NCBI GenBank assembly: GCA_004296775.1
Contig: RHGE01000008.1
Location: 41,820-105,819, forward strand
Source: Marinilabiliaceae bacterium JC017
GTDB lineage: Bacteria; Bacteroidota; Bacteroidia; Bacteroidales; Marinilabiliaceae
DNA length: 64,000 nt
Direction of reading: 5' to 3'
In this document: one piece after another, positions 35,482-44,461 of the stretch
Layout: the number at the start of each line of letters is the position of its first letter
Numbering within the stretch: the stretch's first letter is position 1
Program-made: the position numbers and the translations under genes
Notes under the pieces: model-generated
The model's input: the letters and a program-made list of their open reading frames with translations, nothing else
Database searches by the model: none
Told to the model about the DNA's origin: nothing

Positions 35482-37953
35482 ATGAGAAATAGACTATTAT
35501 TTGTGATGCTCTTTGTGTGCACCCTTTCATTTGCACAAGAGTGGCAACCGGTGCAAGGCAACATCATGTCGCGCTGGGCCAATGATGTAAATCCTGACAA
35601 TGCCTGGAGGCAATACCCACGTCCCCAAATGGAGCGCCAGGAATGGAAAAACCTGAACGGCTTATGGGAATACGCCATTGTACCAAAGGAAAAAGGACAA
35701 CCCCAAAAATACGATGGCCAAATTCTGGTTCCTTTTCCTGTTGAATCAGCTCTTTCGGGAGTAAAAAAAATGGTCAGCAACCAGGAGAAGTTATGGTACA
35801 AAACAACCGTTACCATTCCAGACACCTGGAAAAAGCAGAATATCCTGTTGCATTTTGAGGCCAGTGACTGGCAAACAGAAGTGTGGCTCAATGGCAAAAA
35901 GCTGGGCATACACAAAGGCGGCTACACGCCATTCAGCTTTGAGATCTCTTCATATGTTCAAAAAGGGACGAATGAATTGATCGTTGGTGTGGAAGATCCT
36001 ACCGATGCCGGCTGGCAACCATTGGGCAAGCAGGTATCTAATCCGGGCGGCATTTTCTATACGCCTGTAACCGGTATATGGCAAACCGTTTGGATGGAGC
36101 CGGTAGCCAAAATAGCATTTAACGACATACAGTTGGTGCCCGACATCGATAAAGAGGTTCTGAAAATAAGCACTGATGTACCTAACGCCTCCGGTAAACT
36201 CACCATCCATGCCAAGGCTTTTTTCAATGGCACATTGATAAGTGAAGCCACTGGCCGGCCCAATAGTGATTTTACCCTGCCGGTTAACAATCCGCACTTG
36301 TGGGGTCCCGGTCAACCCAACCTGTACGACCTGCAACTGGAAATCAGGAAAGGCAATAAAATAATGGATAAAGTGTCCAGTTATTTTGGAATGCGCAAAA
36401 TATCCATTGGGAAAGGACCAAACGGCTTCACCCGTATGCTTTTGAACAATGAATTTATTTTCCAGAACGGCCCGCTTGATCAGGGATACTGGCCGGGTGG
36501 TATCTATACCCCTCCAACAGAAGAAGCCATGGTTTACGACCTGAAACTGGCAGAGCAGCTTGGCTTTAATATGATTCGCAAACACGTGAAAGTGGAATCA
36601 CGCCGTTACTATTATTGGTGTGATAAAATGGGATTCCTGGTATGGCAGGACATGCCCAACGGCGATAAGAAGATTGGCCCCCAGGATCCGGATATTGAAC
36701 GTACACCGGAATCCGCGGCCCAGTATAAATATGAACTACAGCAGATGATTGAGATGCTACATAACCATCCATCTATTGTCATGTGGGTTCCGTTCAACGA
36801 AGGCTGGGGACAGTTCAAAACCAAAGAAATTGTTAACTGGGTAAAAGAGATGGATCCTTCACGGTTGGTAAACAATGCCAGTGGCTGGACCGATCGCCAG
36901 GTAGGCGATGTCCACGATATCCATAATTACCCGGAACCGGCTTGTCCGGAACCGGAACAGCACCGCGCTGTAGTATTAGGCGAATTTGGTGGCCTGGGAC
37001 TCAGCATCAAAGACCACATGTGGGAAGAGACCAACTGGGGATACCGCAATCTTGCTTCTAAAGAGGAACTGCTCACGCGTTACGAAGAGTTCTATACCGA
37101 AGTATGGAAACTGAAAGAATCCAAAGGACTTTCTGCATCAGTATACACGCAAATCACCGATGTGGAAACCGAAGCAAACGGTTTAGCAACCTATGACCGG
37201 GAAGTGATCAAAGTAGATCCACAGATCATGAAAAAGATAAACACCGGTAACTTCATTGCTGCCCCTGTCATCAATCCTTATGGGGGATTTTTCAATGTGG
37301 GTGATAAAATTGAGTTGATCGGAAAACCCGGCCTGGAAATTCGTTATACTTTAGATGGTAGTGAACCCACCCGTTCATCTGCACTCTATTCTGCACCGTT
37401 TACTCTAAAGGAAAGCGGCACCTTAAAAGCAAAAATCTTTTCAAGGAATGATAACAGCCGCACCATTACTGCCACATTTGAAGCCACCGATATCCGCCGG
37501 CCGGAATATAAATATGCTTACAGCAAGAAATACCCGGCCAGTGGTGATTTCGCCTTGTGCGATGGCATTCTGGGTAGTAACACTTTTGTGGATGGCAAAT
37601 GGCAGGGATTTCATGGCGACGACATGGATGTCACCTTCGACCTTCAGACTGTAAAGGCCGTTAACACCATCTCCATGCGCTTTATTGACAATCAACCCAA
37701 CTGGATTTTTCTTCCGCAGGAAGTGGCTATTTCAGTCTCAGAAGATGGGAAAATCTACGAAGTAGTTAAACAGGAATCCATTGAGATTGTGAAAAATGAA
37801 GAGGAAAAGGTTAAAACCATAGCTGTCAACCTTAAAAATAAAAAAGTGCGCTATGTAAAGGCCTTCGCAAAAAACATCGCCTTCTGTCCGGAATGGCACT
37901 CCGGTAACGGTGCAAAGGCATGGTTATTTATCGATGAAGTAGTCATTAAATAG
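35482..37953 (+). CDS. GH2 beta-galactosidase-like glycosidase with C-terminal accessory domains
   Basis: This 823-residue secreted enzyme has a signal peptide (cleavage near LSFAQ). The GH2 sugar-binding, Ig-like and TIM-barrel domains run to about residue 590. The acid/base is Glu440 in VPFNEGWGQF and the nucleophile Glu501 in VLGEFGGLG. A chitobiase C-terminal-like domain follows (IRYTLDGSEPTRSSALYSAP), then a discoidin-like carbohydrate-binding domain (YPASGDFALCDGILG ... VAISVSEDGKIYE). It likely removes terminal beta-galactosyl or beta-glucuronyl groups from a polysaccharide; specificity is open. The TAG stop is the first three bases of a terminal inverted repeat of an R1-like element. 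An aldose epimerase gene follows at 0.5 kb. Confidence 0.9.
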   Translation: MRNRLLFVMLFVCTLSFAQEWQPVQGNIMSRWANDVNPDNAWRQYPRPQMERQEWKNLNGLWEYAIVPKEKGQPQKYDGQILVPFPVESALSGVKKMVSNQEKLWYKTTVTIPDTWKKQNILLHFEASDWQTEVWLNGKKLGIHKGGYTPFSFEISSYVQKGTNELIVGVEDPTDAGWQPLGKQVSNPGGIFYTPVTGIWQTVWMEPVAKIAFNDIQLVPDIDKEVLKISTDVPNASGKLTIHAKAFFNGTLISEATGRPNSDFTLPVNNPHLWGPGQPNLYDLQLEIRKGNKIMDKVSSYFGMRKISIGKGPNGFTRMLLNNEFIFQNGPLDQGYWPGGIYTPPTEEAMVYDLKLAEQLGFNMIRKHVKVESRRYYYWCDKMGFLVWQDMPNGDKKIGPQDPDIERTPESAAQYKYELQQMIEMLHNHPSIVMWVPFNEGWGQFKTKEIVNWVKEMDPSRLVNNASGWTDRQVGDVHDIHNYPEPACPEPEQHRAVVLGEFGGLGLSIKDHMWEETNWGYRNLASKEELLTRYEEFYTEVWKLKESKGLSASVYTQITDVETEANGLATYDREVIKVDPQIMKKINTGNFIAAPVINPYGGFFNVGDKIELIGKPGLEIRYTLDGSEPTRSSALYSAPFTLKESGTLKAKIFSRNDNSRTITATFEATDIRRPEYKYAYSKKYPASGDFALCDGILGSNTFVDGKWQGFHGDDMDVTFDLQTVKAVNTISMRFIDNQPNWIFLPQEVAISVSEDGKIYEVVKQESIEIVKNEEEKVKTIAVNLKNKKVRYVKAFAKNIAFCPEWHSGNGAKAWLFIDEVVIK

Positions 37954-38065
37954 ATCATTAGCCTCCCATTAACCAATCATTTGGGTTAATTATAATGCAG
38001 ACAGTTCTTGATTCAATGCATGTCTGAATGACTAATGAATCACCTGTCTGCATTTTAATGATCTA
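37951..38065 (+). repeat. R1-like element that supplies the GH2 stop codon
   Basis: TAGATCATTA (37951-37960) and TAATGATCTA (38056-38065) are perfect inverted ends, matching R1 ends except for a G-to-A change compensated on the other side. Inside are ATTAACC/GGTTAAT (37968-37990) and AATGCAGACAG/CTGTCTGCATT (37994-38054), both perfect. The inner stem may also act as terminator. Confidence 0.6.
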
Positions 38066-38069
38066 AGTT

Positions 38070-38380
38070 GGACAGGCTGGAAAAGGAAAAAGGGAAAAGT
38101 ATCAAGATGATTTATGGCTAGCCAAAAATATTTTGCCAGAAAAACAAGATCATCACTGATAAGATACTAACCTGGAAAAGTAAAAAGTATCAAGACGAAA
38201 CAACCAGAAAAGTAATCGTCTGCCTAAAACACTAACGACAGAAAGAAGGAACATAAAAGATGTCTCAGCTGCAGGATACATACCTGCGATAAATTACCAT
38301 TAGCAGGACAATACTGGTTCGTTAATTTTTTACAGAGATCATGATTTAAGCTAAGTAAAAATCAGTCTATAAAACACACC
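38070..38380 (-). repeat. R2 (reverse) and R1 (reverse, degenerate) between GH2 and epimerase
   Basis: TTGGACAGGCTGG, AAAGTATCAAGATGATTTAT, AAATATTTTGCCAGAAAAAC and ATCACTGATAAGATACTAAC follow the reverse R2 order (about 38070-38185). GGTTCGTTAATTTTTTACAG and AAAATCAGTCTATAA (about 38308-38375) look like a shortened reverse R1. No gene is seen in 37954-38469. Confidence 0.5.
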
Positions 38381-38469
38381 TGAGACTGTTTAAGCACTTT
38401 CTGATATTTCAATTGGAAATAGAATGGATTCCAACATTTCAATCCTTAAAACACACAAAACCTACTTTT

Positions 38470-39615
38470 ATGAATTTCATTAAACTATTATTGTTTGTAT
38501 TAACAATGGGTCTCATGAACCTGTCATGTAACAGAGAAAAAGCCCCCTATCAGTTAATTCCGGAATCGAACTTTGACACCATCATTGACGGGAAGCAAGT
38601 TAAGTTATTCACCCTCGTCAATGACCATAACCTGGTAGCACAAATCACCAACCTCGGCGGACGGGTAGTCTCATTATGGGTGCCCGACAGAAACGGCACC
38701 TTTAGCGACATTGTCCTGGGCTTTGATTCACCTGAAGCATATTTACAAGCCAATGAAAAATATTTTGGTGCTACCATTGGTCGTTATGGCAATCGCATTG
38801 CCAACGGGCATTTCATTTTAGATGATAAAGAATACACCTTAGCCCGTAACAATGGCCCCAATCACCTGCATGGTGGTAAAAAAGGATTTTGCGATGTTGT
38901 TTGGTCCGTTATGGAACATTCTGACAACACACTTACTTTATCCTATAAAAGTGAAGACATGGAAGAAGGTTATCCGGGCAACCTGATGGTGAAAGTAAGG
39001 TTCGAACTCACTAACAACGATGAATTAAAGATTGAATATTGGGCTAAGACAGACAAAGCCACACCGGTGAACCTGACTCATCACTCCTTCTTTAATCTGC
39101 TTGGTGCAGGAAAAGGTTCAATCAACAACCATGAATTAATGATAAATGCTTATCACTACACGCCTGTGGATGAAACCCTGATTCCTAGCGGTGAAATAGC
39201 GTCGGTGAGCCAAACGCCTATGGATTTCACCCAGTCAACAGCTATAGGTAGCAGAATCGACCATGATTTCACTCAGCTTAAATATGGGAAAGGATATGAC
39301 CATAACTGGGTTTTGAATCCTGACAGTACAAAACTCAATTTCGCTGCCAGAGTCAATGAAAAAAGTACGGGCAGAATTTTGGAGGTGTACACCAATGAGC
39401 CCGGATTACAGTTTTATGGTGGTAATTTTCTGGATGGACAAGACAAGGGTAAAAACAATCTTCCCTATGAATTCAGAACGGCCTTTTGTCTGGAGACACA
39501 ACACTTCCCCGACAGTCCCAACCATGATAATTTCCCCTCTACCATTCTGGAACCGGAACAGAACTATTACTCCATTTGCATCTATCGGTTCAAAACTGAT
39601 GCATTTGAAAATTGA
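38470..39615 (+). CDS. galM: Aldose 1-epimerase (galactose mutarotase) lipoprotein
   Basis: This 381-residue enzyme interconverts alpha and beta anomers of galactose or glucose. The N-terminus is a lipoprotein signal with lipobox MNLSC. Family motifs are GRYGNRIANGHF, the first His in NHLHGGKKGF (about residue 134), the second in NLTHHSFFNL (about 205), and the catalytic Glu in CLETQHFPDSPNH (about 343). ATG 38470 is chosen because it starts the signal peptide; TACTTTTA just before it may be a promoter element. Export outside the cytoplasm and the upstream GH2 gene suggest work on sugars released outside or in the periplasm. Confidence 0.93.
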   Translation: MNFIKLLLFVLTMGLMNLSCNREKAPYQLIPESNFDTIIDGKQVKLFTLVNDHNLVAQITNLGGRVVSLWVPDRNGTFSDIVLGFDSPEAYLQANEKYFGATIGRYGNRIANGHFILDDKEYTLARNNGPNHLHGGKKGFCDVVWSVMEHSDNTLTLSYKSEDMEEGYPGNLMVKVRFELTNNDELKIEYWAKTDKATPVNLTHHSFFNLLGAGKGSINNHELMINAYHYTPVDETLIPSGEIASVSQTPMDFTQSTAIGSRIDHDFTQLKYGKGYDHNWVLNPDSTKLNFAARVNEKSTGRILEVYTNEPGLQFYGGNFLDGQDKGKNNLPYEFRTAFCLETQHFPDSPNHDNFPSTILEPEQNYYSICIYRFKTDAFEN

Positions 39616-39680
39616 GAAATAAACAGTAGAACAGAAAAAGGTGAAAAGTGGAAATAACTTCAACGTAAGCTTTCTCTATG

Positions 39681-39817
39681 CAATAGTTCGTTAAACTTTT
39701 GTCAGTAATTGAAGAACAGTTTATGTTTATCCAATAGACAAAATAATTAATGGTCTAAACATGTGAGTAATATAAATCGGTCTAATGTCTATTATCTAAA
39801 ATCTAACGATCTATTTG
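39681..39817 (-). repeat. R1 repeat, complete reverse copy
   Basis: It runs from CAATAGTTCGTTAAACTTTT (39681-39700) through TCGGTCTAATGTCTATTATC to TCTAACGATCTATTTG (39802-39817). The two ends are near-perfect inverted repeats. It separates galM from the PHP-phosphatase gene. Confidence 0.75.
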
Positions 39818-39902
39818 TAACCAACCAAAAACCCCCTTGGTCTGCCAGAATTGATTACAGGCAGCCCAAGAGGGTTCTTTTTATAATTATCAAATACGCT
39901 TC

Positions 39903-40760
39903 TTATATAACAATCCCCTCCTTTTCAAATGCCACCGGCACCCATTTCCCCTCATGAAATTCGTGTAATTGATCAATGCCCTGTTCCAGGAGCATTTCAG
40001 CTACTTCTTCAAAACCATTAATCAATTTATCAGGATGATGGCAATCACTATTAATAGTAATAGGAATGTTCAACTTTTTCAATGTATTGAAATGCTCGGG
40101 TCCGGGGAATATCAACCCATTACGTTTAAATGCTTTGGTATTAATTTCCACCACGGCTCCTTTTTCAGCAATTAGCTCCAAAGTCTTTTGCACTTCATCC
40201 ACGTACCATTGAGCCTTTTCATCAAAAAGAAATTTCGTTTTATTATGCATCTTGATTTTATCCATATGCCCTACAATATCAGGACAAGCATGTTGGATCA
40301 TTTCACGCTCCAGTTCAAAATAACGTTTTACTACAGCTTTAATATCACCTTTAAAAATCTCATTCAATCCTTTCTCAAACTCGGCAAAACTACCATCAAT
40401 AGCCCAGTGTTGTCCATCTTCAAATTGATCAACAAAATGGATGGAACCCACCACGTAATCTAAACTGGATTCATCAATAAAAGATGCCTTAGGACTAATA
40501 GTATCCGGAATATAATCCACTTCAAGTGATCTTAACACTTCAATTTCACCTTTATATTTATCCTTAAGGAAAGCGACCTCCTGCAAGTAACCCGGAAGAT
40601 TCCCTTCAGGCATGGTCCAGTTTGTTTCAAATGGCACCGGGGCATGTGAAGAAATACCTATGGTTGCCATCTTTAGTTCTATTGCCTTTATTACATAATC
40701 CTCAATTCTCCCCTTTCCATCGCAATACTCACAATGACCGTGATAATTAGTCCACCGCAT
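39903..40760 (-). CDS. PHP-domain histidinol-phosphatase-like protein
   Basis: This 285-residue cytoplasmic metal-dependent phosphatase belongs to the PHP family. The first metal motif is NYHGHCEYCDG, followed by GISSHAPVPF, SLEVDYIP, VVGSIHFVD, DIVGHMDKIKMHNK, EINTKAF and INSDCHHPDK in the order of HisK-type histidinol phosphatases. It may perform the penultimate step of histidine synthesis, or act on another phosphomonoester. No other his genes are adjacent. ATG 40760 is chosen over a TTG 36 bp upstream because it brings the PHP motif to the normal position. Confidence 0.88.
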   Translation of the reverse strand: MRWTNYHGHCEYCDGKGRIEDYVIKAIELKMATIGISSHAPVPFETNWTMPEGNLPGYLQEVAFLKDKYKGEIEVLRSLEVDYIPDTISPKASFIDESSLDYVVGSIHFVDQFEDGQHWAIDGSFAEFEKGLNEIFKGDIKAVVKRYFELEREMIQHACPDIVGHMDKIKMHNKTKFLFDEKAQWYVDEVQKTLELIAEKGAVVEINTKAFKRNGLIFPGPEHFNTLKKLNIPITINSDCHHPDKLINGFEEVAEMLLEQGIDQLHEFHEGKWVPVAFEKEGIVI

Positions 40761-40910
40761 AATTTTTTCCGTTTCTGTAATTAAATCAAGTTGCAAAAAT
40801 GGTAATAAAATGAAAGCAAAAGGTAATTAAATATGGCACACTACAACTAAAAAAATGCTCCTTTTTATTAAAGAATTTTTAAAATCAAACGCCATTTAGG
40901 TGTTAATGTT

Positions 40911-40918
40911 TAACTTTG
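40911..40918 (+). promoter_or_regulatory. -7 promoter element that fixes the prfC start
   Basis: TAACTTTG is an exact TAnnTTTG match. Transcription would begin near 40924, so translation must start at ATG 40939 and not at the in-frame codons at 40900-40908. Confidence 0.6.
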
Positions 40919-40938
40919 CAGCCGCAAAAAAAGAGAAT

Positions 40939-42516
40939 ATGGGTTTTATAGAAGAGATAAAACGAAGAAGGACATTTGCCATCATTAGTCACCCAGATGC
41001 AGGGAAAACAACGTTAACGGAAAAATTACTTCTTTTTGGAGGTGCCATACACGTGGCCGGCGCAGTTAAATCAAACAAGATTAAAAAAACTGCCACTTCC
41101 GACTTTATGGAGATTGAAAAACAGAGGGGTATCTCTGTGGCCACCTCGGTAATGGGTTTCGAATATGATGGTTATAAAGTCAATATTCTCGACACTCCCG
41201 GTCACCAGGATTTTGCCGAAGACACCTTCCGCACCCTAACAGCTGTTGACAGTGTAATCATTGTAGTGGATGCAGCCAAAGGGGTAGAAAGCCAAACACG
41301 CAAGCTGATGGAAGTTTGTCGTATGCGCAATACACCTGTAATGGTTTTTATCAATAAATTAGACCGCCCCAGTAAGGATCCATTTGATCTGCTGGATGAA
41401 GTAGAAGAAGAACTTAATATTAAAGTACGTCCTTTAAGCTGGCCCATCGGAAACGGACCTCAGTTTAAAGGAGTATACAATATCTACAATAAAGGGCTAT
41501 ACCTGTTTACACCAAACCAGCAAGTGCTTGACGAAGGCATTAACTTTTCTGATGTAAATAGTCCTGCCATTGAAGAGTATATTAGCAAAGATGCAGCTGA
41601 TGTGCTTCGCGAAGAAGTCGAACTGGTAGAAGGTGTTTATCCTGAATTTAAGGTACAGGATTATCTTGATGCAAAATTAGCGCCTGTATTCTTTGGTAGT
41701 GCACTTAATAATTTTGGCGTACGTGAATTACTAGAATGTTTTCTGCAGATAGCTCCAACACCACTGCCATCACAAACAGAGAGCCGCCTGGTAAATCCTG
41801 ACGAACCTAAATTCAGTGGTTTTGTTTTTAAGATTCATGCCAACATGGATCCCAACCACCGAAACCGGTTAGCCTTTGTTAAGGTTTGTTCTGGTAAGTT
41901 TGAAAGAAACACCAATTACTTGCATGTGCGCTTGGGGAAAAATATGAAATTCTCCAGCCCAACAGCCTTTATGGCTCAAAAGAAATCGATTGTTGACGAG
42001 GCTTATCCTGGAGATATTATCGGAATTCCTGATTCCGGTAACTTTAAAATAGGTGATTCACTTACTTCAGGCGAAAAAATGCAATTCAAAGGATTACCCA
42101 GCTTTTCACCGGAACTATTCCGCTACATTGAAAATGCAGATCCAATGAAATCAAAGCAGCTGTCCAAAGGAATTGATCAGCTAATGGATGAAGGCGTGGC
42201 TCAACTTTTCGTAAGTCAGTTCAACGGTCGGAAAATCATTGGTACGGTAGGGGCATTACAGTTTGAAGTAATTCAATACCGTCTATTACATGAATATGGA
42301 GCTTCCTGTCGATATGATGCCATTAACCTGTATAAAGCCTGTTGGTTGAAAACAGACAACATGGAAGAGCTACAAGACTTTAAAAAGCGAAAAAGCCAAT
42401 ACATGGCCAAAGATAAATCTGGAAGAGACGTATTCCTGGCAGATTCATCCTACATGTTGCAGATGGCACAAAACAACTTCAAAAACATTGAATTCCATTT
42501 TACATCGGAGTTTTAG
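40939..42516 (+). CDS. prfC: Peptide chain release factor 3
   Basis: This 525-residue translational GTPase recycles release factors RF1/RF2 from the ribosome. G1 is SHPDAGKTT, switch I lies around [10 protein letters not shown]3 is [13 protein letters not shown]4 is INKLDRP, and the RF3-specific domains follow, with RFELF-like [21 protein letters not shown]. The length is normal. The start is set by the promoter element. It leads a three-gene group with a thioesterase and a UPF0316 protein. Confidence 0.96.
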   Translation: MGFIEEIKRRRTFAIISHPDAGKTTLTEKLLLFGGAIHVAGAVKSNKIKKTATSDFMEIEKQRGISVATSVMGFEYDGYKVNILDTPGHQDFAEDTFRTLTAVDSVIIVVDAAKGVESQTRKLMEVCRMRNTPVMVFINKLDRPSKDPFDLLDEVEEELNIKVRPLSWPIGNGPQFKGVYNIYNKGLYLFTPNQQVLDEGINFSDVNSPAIEEYISKDAADVLREEVELVEGVYPEFKVQDYLDAKLAPVFFGSALNNFGVRELLECFLQIAPTPLPSQTESRLVNPDEPKFSGFVFKIHANMDPNHRNRLAFVKVCSGKFERNTNYLHVRLGKNMKFSSPTAFMAQKKSIVDEAYPGDIIGIPDSGNFKIGDSLTSGEKMQFKGLPSFSPELFRYIENADPMKSKQLSKGIDQLMDEGVAQLFVSQFNGRKIIGTVGALQFEVIQYRLLHEYGASCRYDAINLYKACWLKTDNMEELQDFKKRKSQYMAKDKSGRDVFLADSSYMLQMAQNNFKNIEFHFTSEF

Positions 42517-42527
42517 ATGATTATTTG

Positions 42528-42546
42528 GCGCTTTCTTTGAAAGCGC
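42528..42546 (+). promoter_or_regulatory. Intercistronic hairpin
   Basis: GCGCTTTC-TTT-GAAAGCGC is a perfect 8-bp stem with a 3-nt loop between the prfC stop and the thioesterase start. No T-run follows, so it is more likely an mRNA-stability or processing element than a terminator. Confidence 0.5.
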
Positions 42547-42569
42547 TAACTTTAATAAAAAAGGATGCT

Positions 42570-42953
42570 ATGTTTTCTGAAATAAAAGAGGGTCTTCAAA
42601 TTTCAAAGGAGAAAGTAGTAAAGAACCATGATTTAGCCAGCACCATGTGCACCGGCAAAGTGGAAGTACTGGCAACACCTGCCATGATTGCATTTATGGA
42701 ACAGTGTTGTGTAGCCCTAGTAGAACCTTTGCTTCCCGAAGGTTATGATTCTGTCAGTGTGGAAATGAACGTAAAACATGTTGGAGCAGCCAAAGAAGGA
42801 GTACGGCTAAAATGCAATGTTCATTTGAAGTACAGAGATAACAACAAACTCTTTTTTGATGTAGCAATAATGGATGAAAACCATCAAAAAATCGGCATTG
42901 GAGCACACGAACGTTACATCGTAAACCACCAGGAATTTACCGATCACCTATAA
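42570..42953 (+). CDS. Hotdog-fold thioesterase (FlK-like)
   Basis: This 127-residue protein resembles fluoroacetyl-CoA-thioesterase-like (FlK) hotdog proteins. MFSEIKEGLQISKEKVV, VLATPAMIAFMEQCCV, SVEMNVKHVGAAKEG and GAHERYIVN are the family blocks. It probably hydrolyses a small acyl-CoA in the cytoplasm; the substrate is unknown. ATG 42570 is preferred to a TTG at 42525 because the latter lies within an intercistronic hairpin. It lies between prfC and a UPF0316 gene, 54 bp and 12 bp apart. Confidence 0.85.
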   Translation: MFSEIKEGLQISKEKVVKNHDLASTMCTGKVEVLATPAMIAFMEQCCVALVEPLLPEGYDSVSVEMNVKHVGAAKEGVRLKCNVHLKYRDNNKLFFDVAIMDENHQKIGIGAHERYIVNHQEFTDHL

Positions 42954-42965
42954 TATAATTCTACG

Positions 42966-43544
42966 ATGCCTTTCAGTGAAACTATTTGGTATAGCTATGT
43001 GCTGATACCCGGATTAATATTTCTCTCCAGGGTAACTGATGTTACAATTGGGACAATCAGGATAGTTTTCGTATCAAAAGGATACAAAGCACTGGCCCCG
43101 GTACTAGGATTTTTTGAAATATTCATTTGGTTACTGGCCATGAGTAAGGTATTCCAAAATCTGGATAACTGGTTCTATTACGTTGCCTACGCTGGCGGCT
43201 TTGGAATGGGTAATTTTGTGGGACTCAAGATTGAAGAACGTCTGGCGCTCGGATATATTAACATCCGTATTATCACTCAATTATCAGGCACAAAATTAAT
43301 AACATTACTTAGCAACTCAGGCTATGGGGTGACCCACATGGAGGCTCAAGGAAGCCAGGGAAAAGTAAGTGTTATATACTGCATCATTAAACGCAGTAAT
43401 TTACAGGAAGTAATTAACCTCATTCATGAATACAATCCCAAAGCTTTTTATACCATTGAAGATATTCGCTTTACGAACAAAGGTGTATTCCCATTAAAAA
43501 ATATGGAAAGAAGTAAATTATTTCCCTTGCGTAAAAGCAAATAA
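42966..43544 (+). CDS. UPF0316/DUF2179 membrane protein
   Basis: This 192-residue protein has three membrane segments (about 10-30, 41-60 and 68-85), followed by a DUF2179 domain. LSRVTDVTIGTIRIVFVSKG, FFEIFIWLLAMSKVFQNL and AGGFGMGNFVGLKIEERLALG are the UPF0316 signatures. Function is unknown; in related proteins the DUF2179 domain is thought to bind nucleotides. It is the last gene of the prfC group. A decayed copy of its 3' end occurs 0.9 kb downstream. Confidence 0.87.
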   Translation: MPFSETIWYSYVLIPGLIFLSRVTDVTIGTIRIVFVSKGYKALAPVLGFFEIFIWLLAMSKVFQNLDNWFYYVAYAGGFGMGNFVGLKIEERLALGYINIRIITQLSGTKLITLLSNSGYGVTHMEAQGSQGKVSVIYCIIKRSNLQEVINLIHEYNPKAFYTIEDIRFTNKGVFPLKNMERSKLFPLRKSK

Positions 43545-43875
43545 AGGTTTTCCCAGAATCCAACGCACCTTGAACCTTTTTGTCTCTCGCTAAGGTGCAA
43601 AGAATCCAAAATATTTTACCGACCTATAACCCCCTACGCAGAACCCAAAAATGTTACACAGAGACTCGCGGAGATCCGCAGAGATATCTTTGACCTTGAA
43701 CCCAAAACCTTTCAGTCGCACGCTAAGACGCATAAGACGCAAAGAAGCCTTAATATTTTAACGATCTACACCCCACAACTCAGAATCTAGAACTTGTAAC
43801 GCAGAGACCCAAGGAGAAAACGTGCAAAACGCAAACAATCCCAAATATTTTTCCGGCTGTATTTGCAACAAAAAA
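43545..43875. other. Gene-free spacer with short 'cgcagaga' motifs
   Basis: Short segments such as CACAGAGACTCGCGGAGA, CGCAGAGATATC, CTAAGACGCATAAGACGCAA and ACGCAGAGACCCAAGGAGAA recur. They resemble the CTGCGTCTCAGCGCC part of R3 and motifs at 18.1 and 32.8 kb. No gene is seen. Confidence 0.4.
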
Positions 43876-43985
43876 TTTGTAGTAAAGAAATGCTCGGTTT
43901 GTAATAAAGAAACCTTCCATTTGTAGTAAAGAAATGAAGCATTTGTAGTAAAGAAACCAAGAAAGACTAGTAAAGAAACTTGCAA
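43876..43985. repeat. Five tandem 22-bp units (TTTGTAGTAAAGAAA + 7)
   Basis: Units start at 43876, 43898, 43920, 43942 and 43964, exactly 22 bp apart. The 15-bp core TTTGTAGTAAAGAAA is kept (unit 2 TTTGTAATAAAGAAA; unit 5 AGACTAGTAAAGAAA), while the last 7 bp vary (TGCTCGG, CCTTCCA, TGAAGCA, CCAAGAA, CTTGCAA). The period is not a multiple of three, so it is not coding. It resembles neither CRISPR nor a known operator. Confidence 0.9.
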
Positions 43986-44384
43986 CAAATGAAAGAAAAA
44001 ACATTATAATCTGACTATTAGTATATTAGCAATTGGGATAATAAGACAAAACTATCTGGTGCGTTTCATTTAAATTTTCTAATTGCATCGGGATCCCGGT
44101 TCGAGGATAATACCCCTGTTCAAGCTTTGGACATGTCCTTACAAATGGTAAGGAGCCGATGATAAAAAATTAGAAATATAAAAAAACAAGTTATCAAGCG
44201 AACAACCAGCAGCTAAACCAATATGGCGAAAAAACTTTCCCACCCCAACACACACCATCTTCACCCCTTCTTTTCAATCCAAATATCCAGCGCACATTTC
44301 AATCTCAGGAGCATATATACGGCGGTTCACTACATCATGAGAACAGTAAAATACGTTTTGTAGGTAGAGAAGAAGCCATTAGGT

Positions 44385-44453
44385 TATACCATTAAAATAT
44401 TCGCTTTACAAACAAAGGTGTATTTCTATAACATAAAAGCAAATAAATGTTTC
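44385..44453 (+). pseudogene. Decayed duplicate of the UPF0316 gene 3' end
   Basis: TATACCATT...ATATTCGCTTTAC, AACAAAGGTGTATT and ATAAAAGCAAATAAA match the last codons and stop region of the UPF0316 gene at 43456-43550, with small deletions. No intact frame remains. Confidence 0.7.
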
Positions 44454-44461
44454 TCCCTCGA

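Noticed and set aside
43876..43985. CRISPR array
   Set aside because: Units are only 22 bp with 7-bp variable parts, there is no palindromic repeat, and no cas gene is present.
44085..44125. GGTTCGAGG segment resembling a tRNA T-arm
   Set aside because: The stem does not pair properly around a 7-nt loop and no acceptor or anticodon arm can be placed.
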